A stretch of 64,000 nucleotides of DNA from Bryobacteraceae bacterium (lineage in GTDB: Bacteria > Acidobacteriota > Terriglobia > Bryobacterales > Bryobacteraceae): contig JAIEPW010000054.1 in the NCBI GenBank assembly GCA_019748195.1, forward strand, positions 1 through 64,000. Direction: 5' to 3'. Position numbers and translations under genes: made by a program. Position 1 is the stretch's first letter, and each line of letters opens with the position of its first letter. A model generated the notes under the pieces. The model worked only from the letters and a program-made list of their open reading frames with translations, searched no databases and had not been told where the DNA came from. Below, in pieces: positions 40,601 to 46,880 of the stretch.

Positions 40601-42509
40601 CCGCCACGAACTCGCCGACGCTGTGGCCTATCATCCTCTCCGGCCGGACTCCCAGTGAGATCCACAACTGCGCAAGGGCATACTCCACGGCAAAGATGGC
40701 CGGCTGCGCCAAAACTGTCCGGGTGATCGCCGCGTTGCCCTCCGCGCTCGGCTGGGCCGGGAACAGCGAGGAGATCAGGTCCACGCCCAGGGGCTCGCGA
40801 AACAAGTCCGCGCATGTCGCGATCGCTGACCGGAATACGGGCTCGTGATCGTACAGACCTCGCGCCATGTTCACGTGCTGCGAACCCTGGCCGGGGAACA
40901 GGAAAGCGACATTTGCGGACGGCAGGCGTTTAGTGCAGCCACCAGGCTGCCGCAGCAGGCCTGCCGCCGCCAAGCGATCCGGCGCCACCACCGTCCGGCG
41001 CCCCGCGAGATGCTTGCGGCCACGATCCAAAGTGAAGGCCACATCACGTAGGTTGATGGTCTCCTGGGACTCCAGATGATCCGCCAGTTCCCGCGCGACG
41101 GCGTTCAAAGCAGTCTCGGTTCGGGCGGACAGCAGCAAAACTTCATACGACGCCGGAACGGCCGGGGGTGGCGGTTCTGGGGGCGCTTCCAACACAAGAT
41201 GAGCGTTTGTTCCGCCGACGCCGAACGAACTGATCCCGGCCCGCCGGGGAAAGCCTTCCGTGACCCATGGCCGGAGTTCGGTGTTGACGTAGAACGGGCT
41301 GTTGCTGAAGTCGATCTTAGGATTCGGGCTTCGATAATTCAGGGTCGGCACCAGCACGCCGTGCTTCAGGCAAAGAGCCGTCTTGATCAGGGCGGCAACG
41401 CCGGAGGCGACGTCCAGATGTCCAATGTTGGACTTCACGGAACCCAAGGCGCAAAATTGGCGCCTGTCCGTGCCCAGCCGGAAGGCCCGGCTAAGCCCGG
41501 CTACCTCAATCGGATCGCCTAGAGGCGTTGCGGTGCCATGAGCCTCCACGTAGGTGACCGTTTCGGGTGACACTCCGGCCAGTGCGTGCGCGGCCGCGAT
41601 CACGCTGGCCTGACCGTCCACGCTCGGCGCGGTATAGCTCATCTTGTCACTGCCGTCATTGTTCACCGCAAAACCGCGAATAACGGCGTATATGGAATCG
41701 CGATCCGCCAGGGCATCGTGAAGACGTTTGAGAAGAACCACCCCGGCTCCGTTGCTGAAGACGGTGCCCTGCGCGGCGGCGTCGAAGGGGCGGCAATGCC
41801 CGTCCGGAGAAAGCATGCCCTCTTCTTCGTAGTGGTATCCCTTCTTCTGAGGAAGGGTGATTGTGACTCCGCCCGCCAGCGCCATGTCGCACTGGAAGGT
41901 CAACAGGCTCTGGCATGCGGTTGCGATCGCCACCAGCGAGGTAGAACACGCCGTTTGGATGGTCATGCTCGGGCCCTTCAGTCCGAGCTTAAAGGACACT
42001 CTTGTGGCCAGGTAATCCTTGTCGTTGCCAAGCTCCGTCTGCAACGATCCCACCTGAATGGATTCCACCAGTCTCCGGCGGAACTCCTGGTCGGAACATA
42101 GGTTGTGGAGCAGGTAGGTGTCCATATAGGCGCCGGCAAACACACCCACGGCGCCGGTGGGGGACTCGCCGCTATAGCCGCCGTCATCCATTGCCTGCCA
42201 GCACAGCTCCAGAAAGACGCGCTGCTGCGGGTCCATCAACTCTGCTTCTCGAGGCAACAAACCAAAGAAGGCGGCGTCGAATTCCTGCACGCCATTCAGA
42301 ATGCCCTTGGCTCTTACGTAGCGGGGATCGCGGGCCGCCTGGGCGAGGTCCAGGCCGGGGACCTCCAATTCGCTTGTTTGGAACCTGCTGATCGTTTCCC
42401 GGCCCTCCCGCAGGTTGCGCCAGAATTGGTCCACGGAGTCGGCGCCCGGAAAACGGCCGGCCATGCCGATTACCGCGATCGCGTCGAGCGGGTTGGGCGA
42501 GTCTTGCAT
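34620..42509 (-). CDS. Hybrid PKS-NRPS: KS-AT-ACP-aminotransferase-C-A-PCP
   Basis: The protein has 2629 residues. KS has Cys188. AT has Ser630, and HAFH at 726-729 predicts malonyl-CoA. ACP has Ser955 in LGFDS. The class III PLP aminotransferase (about 1130-1550) has Lys1386 in TYGKVIGGG and resembles the AMT domains of microcystin/mycosubtilin-type synthetases. C has HHIVCDG from His1708. A (about 2030-2520) gives the hand-read code DILQLGMIWK, glycine-type. PCP has Ser2568 in AGGDS. With no KR or DH, the beta-keto thioester would go straight to a beta-amino acyl chain, then be joined to glycine. ATG at 42509 opens with MQDSPN just before the KS and sits 11 bases after the FkbH stop. An upstream in-frame extension to 42713 lies inside the FkbH gene and was rejected. 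Confidence 0.95.
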   Translation of the reverse strand: MQDSPNPLDAIAVIGMAGRFPGADSVDQFWRNLREGRETISRFQTSELEVPGLDLAQAARDPRYVRAKGILNGVQEFDAAFFGLLPREAELMDPQQRVFLELCWQAMDDGGYSGESPTGAVGVFAGAYMDTYLLHNLCSDQEFRRRLVESIQVGSLQTELGNDKDYLATRVSFKLGLKGPSMTIQTACSTSLVAIATACQSLLTFQCDMALAGGVTITLPQKKGYHYEEEGMLSPDGHCRPFDAAAQGTVFSNGAGVVLLKRLHDALADRDSIYAVIRGFAVNNDGSDKMSYTAPSVDGQASVIAAAHALAGVSPETVTYVEAHGTATPLGDPIEVAGLSRAFRLGTDRRQFCALGSVKSNIGHLDVASGVAALIKTALCLKHGVLVPTLNYRSPNPKIDFSNSPFYVNTELRPWVTEGFPRRAGISSFGVGGTNAHLVLEAPPEPPPPAVPASYEVLLLSARTETALNAVARELADHLESQETINLRDVAFTLDRGRKHLAGRRTVVAPDRLAAAGLLRQPGGCTKRLPSANVAFLFPGQGSQHVNMARGLYDHEPVFRSAIATCADLFREPLGVDLISSLFPAQPSAEGNAAITRTVLAQPAIFAVEYALAQLWISLGVRPERMIGHSVGEFVAACLSGVFSLEDAIAIIAARGRLMENLPGGGMLSVRLPLQKVESLLTPEIQLAASNGPSLCVLAGAGPEIDRLAAKLNQEGVAVKRLHTSHAFHSTMMDPVVAPFANFLRGIALNAPRIPILSCVTRAWLTEEDARSPEYWARHLRQPVYFHEAVQGLCEDKTLILLEVGPGQTLSTLARQAEPKSGRVILSSLDHPDRGGNDHHSFLAATGQLWAAGVEVDFDKVRRGGGRRVPLPPYPFERKRFWVEAKSDLVESRAGQDALESSHRVEEADMRPSELKTSRKSTLLKKLQESLSELSGISLEDLDPAASFLELGFDSLLLTQVSREIERAFQVKITMRQLLEGLPTIEAIAARLDELLPAERFAVDAKASAVAPPADPPAPVFEPLVPSAKPAAGAVETLIARQLDLMQQQLQVLRSTTGQITFGTDGAEIPSGLASISQPDPAAPKPDLTAFGGFRPADRSATELTPRQQQHLEELIACYTKRTVGSKRLTEQHRHRHADPRTVSGFNRLWKEMVYPLWVDRSRGSRLWDVDGNEYIDLLNGFGLNFLGHSPAFVTEALQAQLQRGIEIGPMTPLAGEVAQMLCEMTGMDRASFVNTGSEAVQAAMRLARAVTGRDKVVVFAKDYHGNFDEVLVRGTRAQGQPRSFPIAPGIPRRAVEDVIVLEYGSPEALEVIRARAPEIAAVLVEPIQSRRPEFQPREFITELRTLTSQTGILLVFDEVITGFRTGLKGAQEFYGVRADLATYGKVIGGGMPIGAVAGRAEFMDTFDGGLWQYGDDSFPDKGVTFFAGTFIRHPLAMAGAHATLTFLRKQPSEFWSGIRARADRLAGSINAILAGHELPLRMPNFGSQMFVRVQEDAKLANLLFFHLRLRGVYLQEGFPCYLTAAHTDADVDAVIDAFRDGAAEMQEGGWLPDRHPVARAERNTPMVLAAAEEQVAPVTSAQREIWLAAQMGDDANCAYNEATTLRLSGPLDKDALRQALQEVVRRHDALRATFTSDGVSMVIADRLAINVESVDFSGLAPEARDQELAAMVVREGETPFDLTAGPLLRASLAQLDPEEHVLFLTAHHIVCDGWSFNVLLEELSQLYARFSRATDSEMEDAPSYAAYARQEVARRSSPRFAEIEGYWLSQYAAVPAALELPADHPRPPNRTYRGSTERRTIGEAVYRSVKKLGASQGATLFATLLAGFEALLFRLAGQQEFPVGIPAAGQSVEGAAGLIGHCVNFLPLRARTAGNMSFREHLADTRRRLLEAQENQPYTYGELIPKLPLTRIPGRMPLVEVEFNVERVDYHQEFAGLRSAFEPSPKRYVNFDIFLNVIETRSGLILDCDYNSEVFDATTIQRWLRHYEHLLDAAARSPELPLERLPLLDETERTRIVRGFNETHRAFPRELRAHQLFELRAAEAPHATAVTFEGRDYSYRDLNREANRLAGRISEMGAVPGGLVALLLEPSFEMAASMLAVWKAGCAYVPLDPSHPVERNRMAFEDARPLVVLTQSHLLSLVPESPATVLAVDQGRPAPSSDDRNPAHPRSPSELAYVIFTSGSTGRSKGVAVEHHSLTNFLLSMQERPGFEAGQSLLAVTTISFDIAVLEWFLPLISGGRVIPASPRMLADGMQLFEFVANSAPDVMQATPTLWRMLIEAGWQGDRRLKVLCGGEPLSSALAAQLAGSCRELWNMYGPTETTIWSACGRLDKDEEVSVGRPIANTRVYVLDPAGAPCPVGVPGEIFIAGAGVARGYLGNPSLTAEKFVPDPFEPGARMYRTGDLGRFTPDGSLLCLGRLDSQVKIRGFRVELEEIETALLQLPGVSAAAAAVREDHPGDRRLVAYLVPSGRNVLDPAAVRSALAGRLPGYMVPAHLMILERLPLTQNGKLDRKRLPPLADSAAPAARPARTPRNELETRLVEIWREVLRVPGIGIDDDIFEAGGDSLLVFQIAMRASKSGIPLQPRSMFLHRTIARLAGALQEDSVTTGAAGRPLSPARSKYRIELT

Positions 42510-42520
42510 AATGGTGCTCT

Positions 42521-44596
42521 CTAGAGGATTTGCGCAGCTTGCGGGCTTCGCCGCTTCTGCAACCGGGCGAAGCCTCGCTGTTGATCTCCCGCCCGCGCCA
42601 CCTCTTTGTGCGACGCGCTGTGCGCCGCCGCGTCCATGGAATCCAGGAACGCCGCCAGGCTCCGTATGTTGGCGTGCCGGAACAGTGTGGTGGGATCCAA
42701 GTCCGGTCTCCACGTTTCCCGGATGCGGCTAAGCACTCGCATGGCGTGAAGGGAACGACCACCAAGGGCGTGAAAAGCATCATCGATCCCTACCTGCTCC
42801 ACGCGCAGCACCTCCCGCCAGATCGCTGCCACCCTGTGTTCGGAGGGGGTGCGGGGCGCAAGGAAAGAGGAGGGCAGATCCGGCCGTTCGCGGCGCGGAC
42901 CGTAAGCTAGCCGCACCACTTCGGCCGGAGCCGCTTCTAACTCCGCGGCCCGCGCCAGACGCAAAGCTCGAGTTGAACCGTTGCCCGCAGCCTCCGCAGC
43001 GGGCCTGTCCAGTTCAGTCTCGGTTGTGTCCACAGCCAGGACAGGGCAGTTGCGAGCCACCTGAGGACGGAATCGATACTGTCCGGCGCCGTCCGCCCCC
43101 GCCTCGAACTCGCCACCGGACCGCTCCAGGAAACGCCTGACTGGCGAGTTGCGGGAGGTGGGACGGAAGGAAATCGCCACCCACGGAAGACTTCGCTCCT
43201 CCGCCATTTCGCCGAGCCGACATAACATCCGTGCCTCGACGCCTCGGCCCAGCGCTCGACAGCTCAACAAGAACGTCTCCACAACCAGGGTCTCCCCCGA
43301 GTTGCGACAAACCATCGCTCCAACCAAACCGTAGTCTCCAAAGCGGTCCGACACGTCCACCTGCAGGAGGTCGTCGCCTTGCTCTGCCGACCGTTCGAGT
43401 TCCGTTACCGAGCGGCGGATTCCGGAGGCGTTAAACTGGGTCGTCCTCTCCATTAACTGTGCGACGCGGGCAAGTTGGTCCTGTCCTGCGCTTGCGATTG
43501 TGATGCGAAGCTCGAGTCCGGCCAAGAATGCGTCGAACGTCGGCGCCGCCCGTTCGAGAGCGGAGCGAGCGATGCCGTCGCGGTACATGGAGGTCCGTTT
43601 GCTGTCTTCCTCCGTGCGCCGGCTGCCGTCCAGCGCCCAGATCCGGCCGAGAATGTCCATGGCCGGGCTCTGGGATGGCAGGTTCACGGTTAGCACCTGT
43701 GGCAGATCCGACGCGACGCTCGCGCATTCCAGCGGATTGTCATCGAGAAACAGGAAAGTGTCCAGCGACAGTCCCAACTCCGCGGCCAACGTCCGCAGGT
43801 TGTCTGCCTTCGCCTCCCAGTTGATCCGCCACGCCACGAAGTGTTCGGGACGAAGGATCATCTCCGGATGATCGCGAAGCACTTCCAGGACGTCTTCCTC
43901 GCGGTTTTTGCTCACCAGGCACAACAGGACTCCCTCGCGCTGTTTTTCCAGGAGATATTCCTGCAATTGGACGTGGCGCGGCTCGACGCGAACGCCGCTG
44001 ACGCCGTCCTCCGCGCACACCCCGTCCCAAAGAGTCTGATCGCAATCGACGGCAACCACCTTATAAGGGGGTTCGAGAAGCGAGTGGAGCTTTCGAGCGA
44101 GCGCGCCGGCCAGAATGGCAAAGCCCTCATCCGAGTAGGGAACCGCCGCCAGCGAATGGAGAATCGGGAGTTCGTGGGCCGCGAACCCGCTTCGCGCGAT
44201 ATCGGCTGACGAAAGCCATGCCACCTTCGTGCTGAGACTCGCCCGCAGAGCCGCTTCCCATTCCCTAAGCTCGTCGCCGGCAAGCTGAGAAAACTCAGTT
44301 GATGCCGGGCAGGAAGCCACCAATACCGGAGCCTGACGCCCGTCGGCGTAGGCGTTCACCGCTGCCGAAAGTTCGCGGGCGATGGCGGAACCCCGCCGCC
44401 AATCTTCCAGGCGAACGAGAACCATGGTCGTGAACTCCGGCGGTACCGGCGTGCCCAGCAGTGTTTGAAAAACCTGCTGATAGGCCGCGAAGCGGATCGC
44501 GTCGCAGTAGCCCAGTTCGCGCAGCCAGGCCGACAACATTGGCCCGACTGGATCGGCTGTGAAGGTGGCGACAATCTGGATGCCCGAAGCGTTCAT
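42521..44596 (-). CDS. FkbH-like HAD-superfamily glyceryl transferase fused to GNAT-like region and acyl carrier domain
   Basis: The protein has 691 residues. The N-terminal region (IQIVATFTADPVG) is typical of FkbH relatives. The HAD-IIIC core has the DxD motif in VDCDQTLWDG (Asp184/Asp186) and FLFLDDNPLE. A GNAT-like region follows (about 360-505). The C-terminal carrier domain has Ser615 in LGGRS. FkbH-type enzymes take the glyceryl group from 1,3-bisphosphoglycerate, drop the phosphate and load glyceryl on an ACP. Here the ACP is in cis, so this is a plausible self-loading starter module for the PKS 11 bases downstream. ATG at 44596 fits the family N-terminus better than an upstream TTG at 44644. 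No good ribosome site is seen for either. First gene of the operon. Confidence 0.88.
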   Translation of the reverse strand: MNASGIQIVATFTADPVGPMLSAWLRELGYCDAIRFAAYQQVFQTLLGTPVPPEFTTMVLVRLEDWRRGSAIARELSAAVNAYADGRQAPVLVASCPASTEFSQLAGDELREWEAALRASLSTKVAWLSSADIARSGFAAHELPILHSLAAVPYSDEGFAILAGALARKLHSLLEPPYKVVAVDCDQTLWDGVCAEDGVSGVRVEPRHVQLQEYLLEKQREGVLLCLVSKNREEDVLEVLRDHPEMILRPEHFVAWRINWEAKADNLRTLAAELGLSLDTFLFLDDNPLECASVASDLPQVLTVNLPSQSPAMDILGRIWALDGSRRTEEDSKRTSMYRDGIARSALERAAPTFDAFLAGLELRITIASAGQDQLARVAQLMERTTQFNASGIRRSVTELERSAEQGDDLLQVDVSDRFGDYGLVGAMVCRNSGETLVVETFLLSCRALGRGVEARMLCRLGEMAEERSLPWVAISFRPTSRNSPVRRFLERSGGEFEAGADGAGQYRFRPQVARNCPVLAVDTTETELDRPAAEAAGNGSTRALRLARAAELEAAPAEVVRLAYGPRRERPDLPSSFLAPRTPSEHRVAAIWREVLRVEQVGIDDAFHALGGRSLHAMRVLSRIRETWRPDLDPTTLFRHANIRSLAAFLDSMDAAAHSASHKEVARAGDQQRGFARLQKRRSPQAAQIL

Positions 44597-44773
44597 GGAA
44601 ACTGGCCGAGTCCGGTCGATGGAAATTCGCGAGAGAGACCGCAAAACCCATGATTTCGGTAGGGTTGTTTATTAGTCGTGTTTGTGAGAACAGGTCAGGA
44701 CGCCAGCGTTATGGTGAGCTTCCGCCGTTTCGGTCACAATACGACAGAGGAAAGAACAGTTATGTACCTTCAG

Positions 44774-44802
44774 ATAATGCCGAGGCTGATCTTCCTTGTC
44801 AA
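44774..44802 (-). promoter_or_regulatory. Sigma70-type promoter of the FkbH/PKS/NRPS operon
   Basis: The minus strand reads TTGACA (44802-44797), a 17-base spacer, then CATTAT (44779-44774), a 4/6 match. Transcription near 44767 would give a leader of about 170 bases before ATG 44596, in which I see no recognised riboswitch or clear hairpin. GTAC tetramers lie upstream at 44824-44827 and 44830-44833. The nearer ends 21 bases before the -35 box, about one helical turn farther than at the other two promoters. Confidence 0.65.
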
Positions 44803-44834
44803 TGGATACAAAGGGGTTTGAGCGTACCAGTACC

Positions 44835-44854
44835 AAAACGGGACAAGCCGTCCG
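44835..44854 (-). terminator. Weak candidate intrinsic terminator after the phosphopantetheinyl transferase gene
   Basis: On the minus strand CGGAC, a GGCTT loop and GTCCCG form a 5-bp stem with one bulged base, followed directly by TTTT. It begins 9 bases after the stop at 44863. The stem is short, so read-through into the PKS/NRPS operon remains possible. Confidence 0.3.
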
Positions 44855-44862
44855 GTTACTTT

Positions 44863-45645
44863 CTAAGAGCCCGGTGCTGACGGCGGCTGCGTCTGATTGC
44901 GGATCTGAATCAGACGGATCCCGCGAATCGTCTCAGCCTCCAGCGCGATCGCGGCATAACAGTTTTTGTCCCGTGGAAGCTCCCACACGGTCCAACGTCC
45001 CCGGTAGCCGGCGGGGAACTCCATCCGGACCCTGTCCATCCCTGCGAACTCGACTCGGACCGCGGCCAGGGGAATAGCGAGACCCTGGCCCGTGGCCTTG
45101 AGCCACGCCTCCTTCACGGTCCACAAACGGAGAAATCCGTCCTGCAGCGCCGGTCCGGGCGGCAGGGCTCGCAGCCACCGAACCTCTGAGTCCGCGAAAA
45201 ACTGCTCCGCGATATCCAAGTAATCCGATGCCGGGCGGCTCCCCTCCACGTCCACTCCGACCTCGCAGCGCGCGAAGGCGATCAGCGACTGTCCGGACGA
45301 ATGTGAGACATTGAAAAAGATACCCTCGGCGGGATCCAGTGAGAGTTTGCCGTGGGCCGCGGTAGCGAACCGGATGTCCCGGGGGTCGCGCCCGGTGTAC
45401 TGTCCGGCGAGCAGGCGAAGTATGGATCGCGTAAGGACGAAAGCCCGGCGATCCCTCTCGAAGTGATATCTCGATGCTCGCCCCAGCTCCTCCTGATCAA
45501 GCACACCGGGAATCTTAGAGCTGTCCGGATCCACATGCTCAAAGCGGTACAGGTGCGGCTCGGTCAGCGCTGGCTTTTCCCGTTCTACCGCCTGGAGCAG
45601 ATCGAACCATGACTCGGCTCGATGGAGCAGATTTCGTAGGGGCAA
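44863..45645 (-). CDS. 4'-phosphopantetheinyl transferase, Sfp type
   Basis: The protein is about 260 residues, near the family norm. It carries the signatures GVDVE and LWTVKEAWLKATGQG, with the Mg-binding acidic residues and KEAxxK, plus the upstream HGKLSLDP and FNVSHSSG blocks. It transfers phosphopantetheine from CoA to the serine of carrier domains, here the seven carrier domains of the NRPS/PKS and FkbH proteins. The start is uncertain because there is no ATG. I chose TTG at 45645 because AGGAAGAGG (45655-45663) lies 9 bases upstream. The frame stays open to a TTG at 45732, but that one overlaps the divergent wza promoter and has no ribosome site. The gene lies between the assembly-line operon and the export operon. 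Confidence 0.9.
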   Translation of the reverse strand: MPLRNLLHRAESWFDLLQAVEREKPALTEPHLYRFEHVDPDSSKIPGVLDQEELGRASRYHFERDRRAFVLTRSILRLLAGQYTGRDPRDIRFATAAHGKLSLDPAEGIFFNVSHSSGQSLIAFARCEVGVDVEGSRPASDYLDIAEQFFADSEVRWLRALPPGPALQDGFLRLWTVKEAWLKATGQGLAIPLAAVRVEFAGMDRVRMEFPAGYRGRWTVWELPRDKNCYAAIALEAETIRGIRLIQIRNQTQPPSAPGS

Positions 45646-45670
45646 GCGACGCAACCTCTTCCTGAAACGG

Positions 45671-45683
45671 GTACTTCTAGTAC
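45671..45683. promoter_or_regulatory. GTAC-N5-GTAC element between the divergent transferase and wza promoters
   Basis: Two GTAC tetramers, at 45671-45674 and 45680-45683, flank CTTCTA-like spacer sequence. The second ends 10 bases before TTGACA of the wza promoter. The same distance and the same AGTACTT word are found upstream of the NusG-operon promoter (minus strand, 18093-18087). It may be an activator site; no regulator gene is seen in the window. Confidence 0.4.
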
Positions 45684-45693
45684 TTTCAAAAGC

Positions 45694-45722
45694 TTGACAG
45701 GTTTCGTCAGTCCAGACATCAT
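45694..45722 (+). promoter_or_regulatory. Sigma70-type promoter of the wza-wzc export operon
   Basis: TTGACA (45694-45699), a 17-base spacer, then CATCAT (45717-45722), a 4/6 match. The predicted start near 45729 leaves about 120 leader bases before ATG 45850. A second possibility is TTGGTG-N17-TACAAT (45813-45841), which would give a nearly leaderless message. The perfect -35 box and the shared upstream GTAC element favour the first. Confidence 0.5.
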
Positions 45723-45849
45723 AGCAAGGCAAGCATCACTCGAGCGGTTCCCATCGGCTTTCTTGGGACCGACATGGCGGAAGTGTACCCTCCTTGTCCG
45801 CGGCAAGCGCCCTTGGTGCGAATTCCTTCGTCGGTTACAATTAGTCGGC

Positions 45850-46860
45850 ATGGTTCTGCTTCGATTCTTAAACCTGGTTGCGCCGATCGCCACTCTGCTC
45901 GCGCAGGTGCCGGCGCCGCCCGGTGCGCCCGCCGCTCCAGGTGCGCAGGCTCCAACCGCGCAGTCCCCGGATCTTCGGCCTCGATACGTGCTCGGGGCGG
46001 ACGACCAGATTATCATCCGGGGTTCGAGCATCGAGGAGATCGCAGACAAGCCTTACCGGGTTGAGGCGGATGGCACAGTAAACCTGCCCCTGATCGGCAG
46101 GATCCGCGCGGCAGGTCTGACACAAACGGAATTGGAGGCGGTGCTGAACCAAAGGCTCAGGGAGTTTGTTCGCGAACCTCAGGTGATCGTTACTATCGTT
46201 CAGTTCCGGACTGATCCGATTTATGCGGTGGGCGCTTTTCGCAACCCCGGGATTCATCCCCTGGCCGGCCGCCGGACGTTGATCGAAACCCTGACCGCAA
46301 TGGGCGGACTGCAGCCGAATGCCAGCCGCAGAATCCGCCTCTCCCGGCGGGCGGAATTCGGTCCGATTCCCCTTCCGGCCGCGGCCACGGATCCCGACAC
46401 TCAGATGAGTTCCGTGGAAATCAATCTCACCAATCTGATGGAAACGGTGAACCCGGCGGAAGATTTAGAATTGAAACCCTTCGACATCATCAAGGCTTCC
46501 ACTCAAGCCATGATTTATGTGAGCGGCGAGTTCGGCAAGGTAGGAGCTTTCGATCTGGCCGACCGAGAGTTCCTTCCGACGACGCAGGTGCTGTCGCTAG
46601 CGGGAGGCATCAGTCGCGATGCCGATCCGGCTAAGGCCATTGTGCTTCGTCCCGTACTGGGCAGCGCCAAGCGGGCCACAATCCCGGTTGACATCACAAA
46701 GATCCTGGCAGGCCGGGCCAATGATTTCCCACTCTTACCCAACGACACACTGGTGGTTCCCCGCCGCGGCGGATTTCTGTCCAGCACCGGCCGAAACCTG
46801 CTGGTGACCCTTGTTCCTGCCACCGTGACGGCGGTGATCGCCGCCGTGCTGGTGCGATAG
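45850..46860 (+). CDS. wza: Polysaccharide export outer membrane protein (Wza/OPX family)
   Basis: The protein has 336 residues. An N-terminal hydrophobic signal (about 1-19) has no lipobox cysteine. A proline/alanine-rich spacer follows, then the export domain (YVLGADDQIII, VEADGTVNLPLIGRI, about 46-125). Two SLBB-like beta-grasp blocks (YAVGAFRNPG and YVSGEFGKVG) come next, and a hydrophobic C-terminal helix (about 313-336). Family members form the periplasm-to-surface export channel for capsule or exopolysaccharide. ATG at 45850 is chosen for the signal peptide. An upstream extension to 45694 would overlap the promoter and lacks similarity. No ribosome site is evident. First gene of the plus-strand operon, 20 bases before wzc. 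Confidence 0.92.
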   Translation: MVLLRFLNLVAPIATLLAQVPAPPGAPAAPGAQAPTAQSPDLRPRYVLGADDQIIIRGSSIEEIADKPYRVEADGTVNLPLIGRIRAAGLTQTELEAVLNQRLREFVREPQVIVTIVQFRTDPIYAVGAFRNPGIHPLAGRRTLIETLTAMGGLQPNASRRIRLSRRAEFGPIPLPAAATDPDTQMSSVEINLTNLMETVNPAEDLELKPFDIIKASTQAMIYVSGEFGKVGAFDLADREFLPTTQVLSLAGGISRDADPAKAIVLRPVLGSAKRATIPVDITKILAGRANDFPLLPNDTLVVPRRGGFLSSTGRNLLVTLVPATVTAVIAAVLVR

Positions 46861-46880
46861 GAAGAAATAGAAGGTCTATT

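Noticed and set aside
42510-42713. N-terminal extension of the hybrid PKS-NRPS
   Set aside because: The 68 extra codons lie within the FkbH carrier-domain coding sequence, and the KS begins right after ATG 42509.
44597-44767. Riboswitch or attenuator in the long leader of the FkbH operon
   Set aside because: I could not find a stable stem series, a run of T after a hairpin, or a known riboswitch core.
45813-45841. Alternative wza promoter TTGGTG-N17-TACAAT
   Set aside because: The -35 match is poor and the message would be almost leaderless; the TTGACA promoter at 45694 fits the pattern of the other operons. Not fully excluded.
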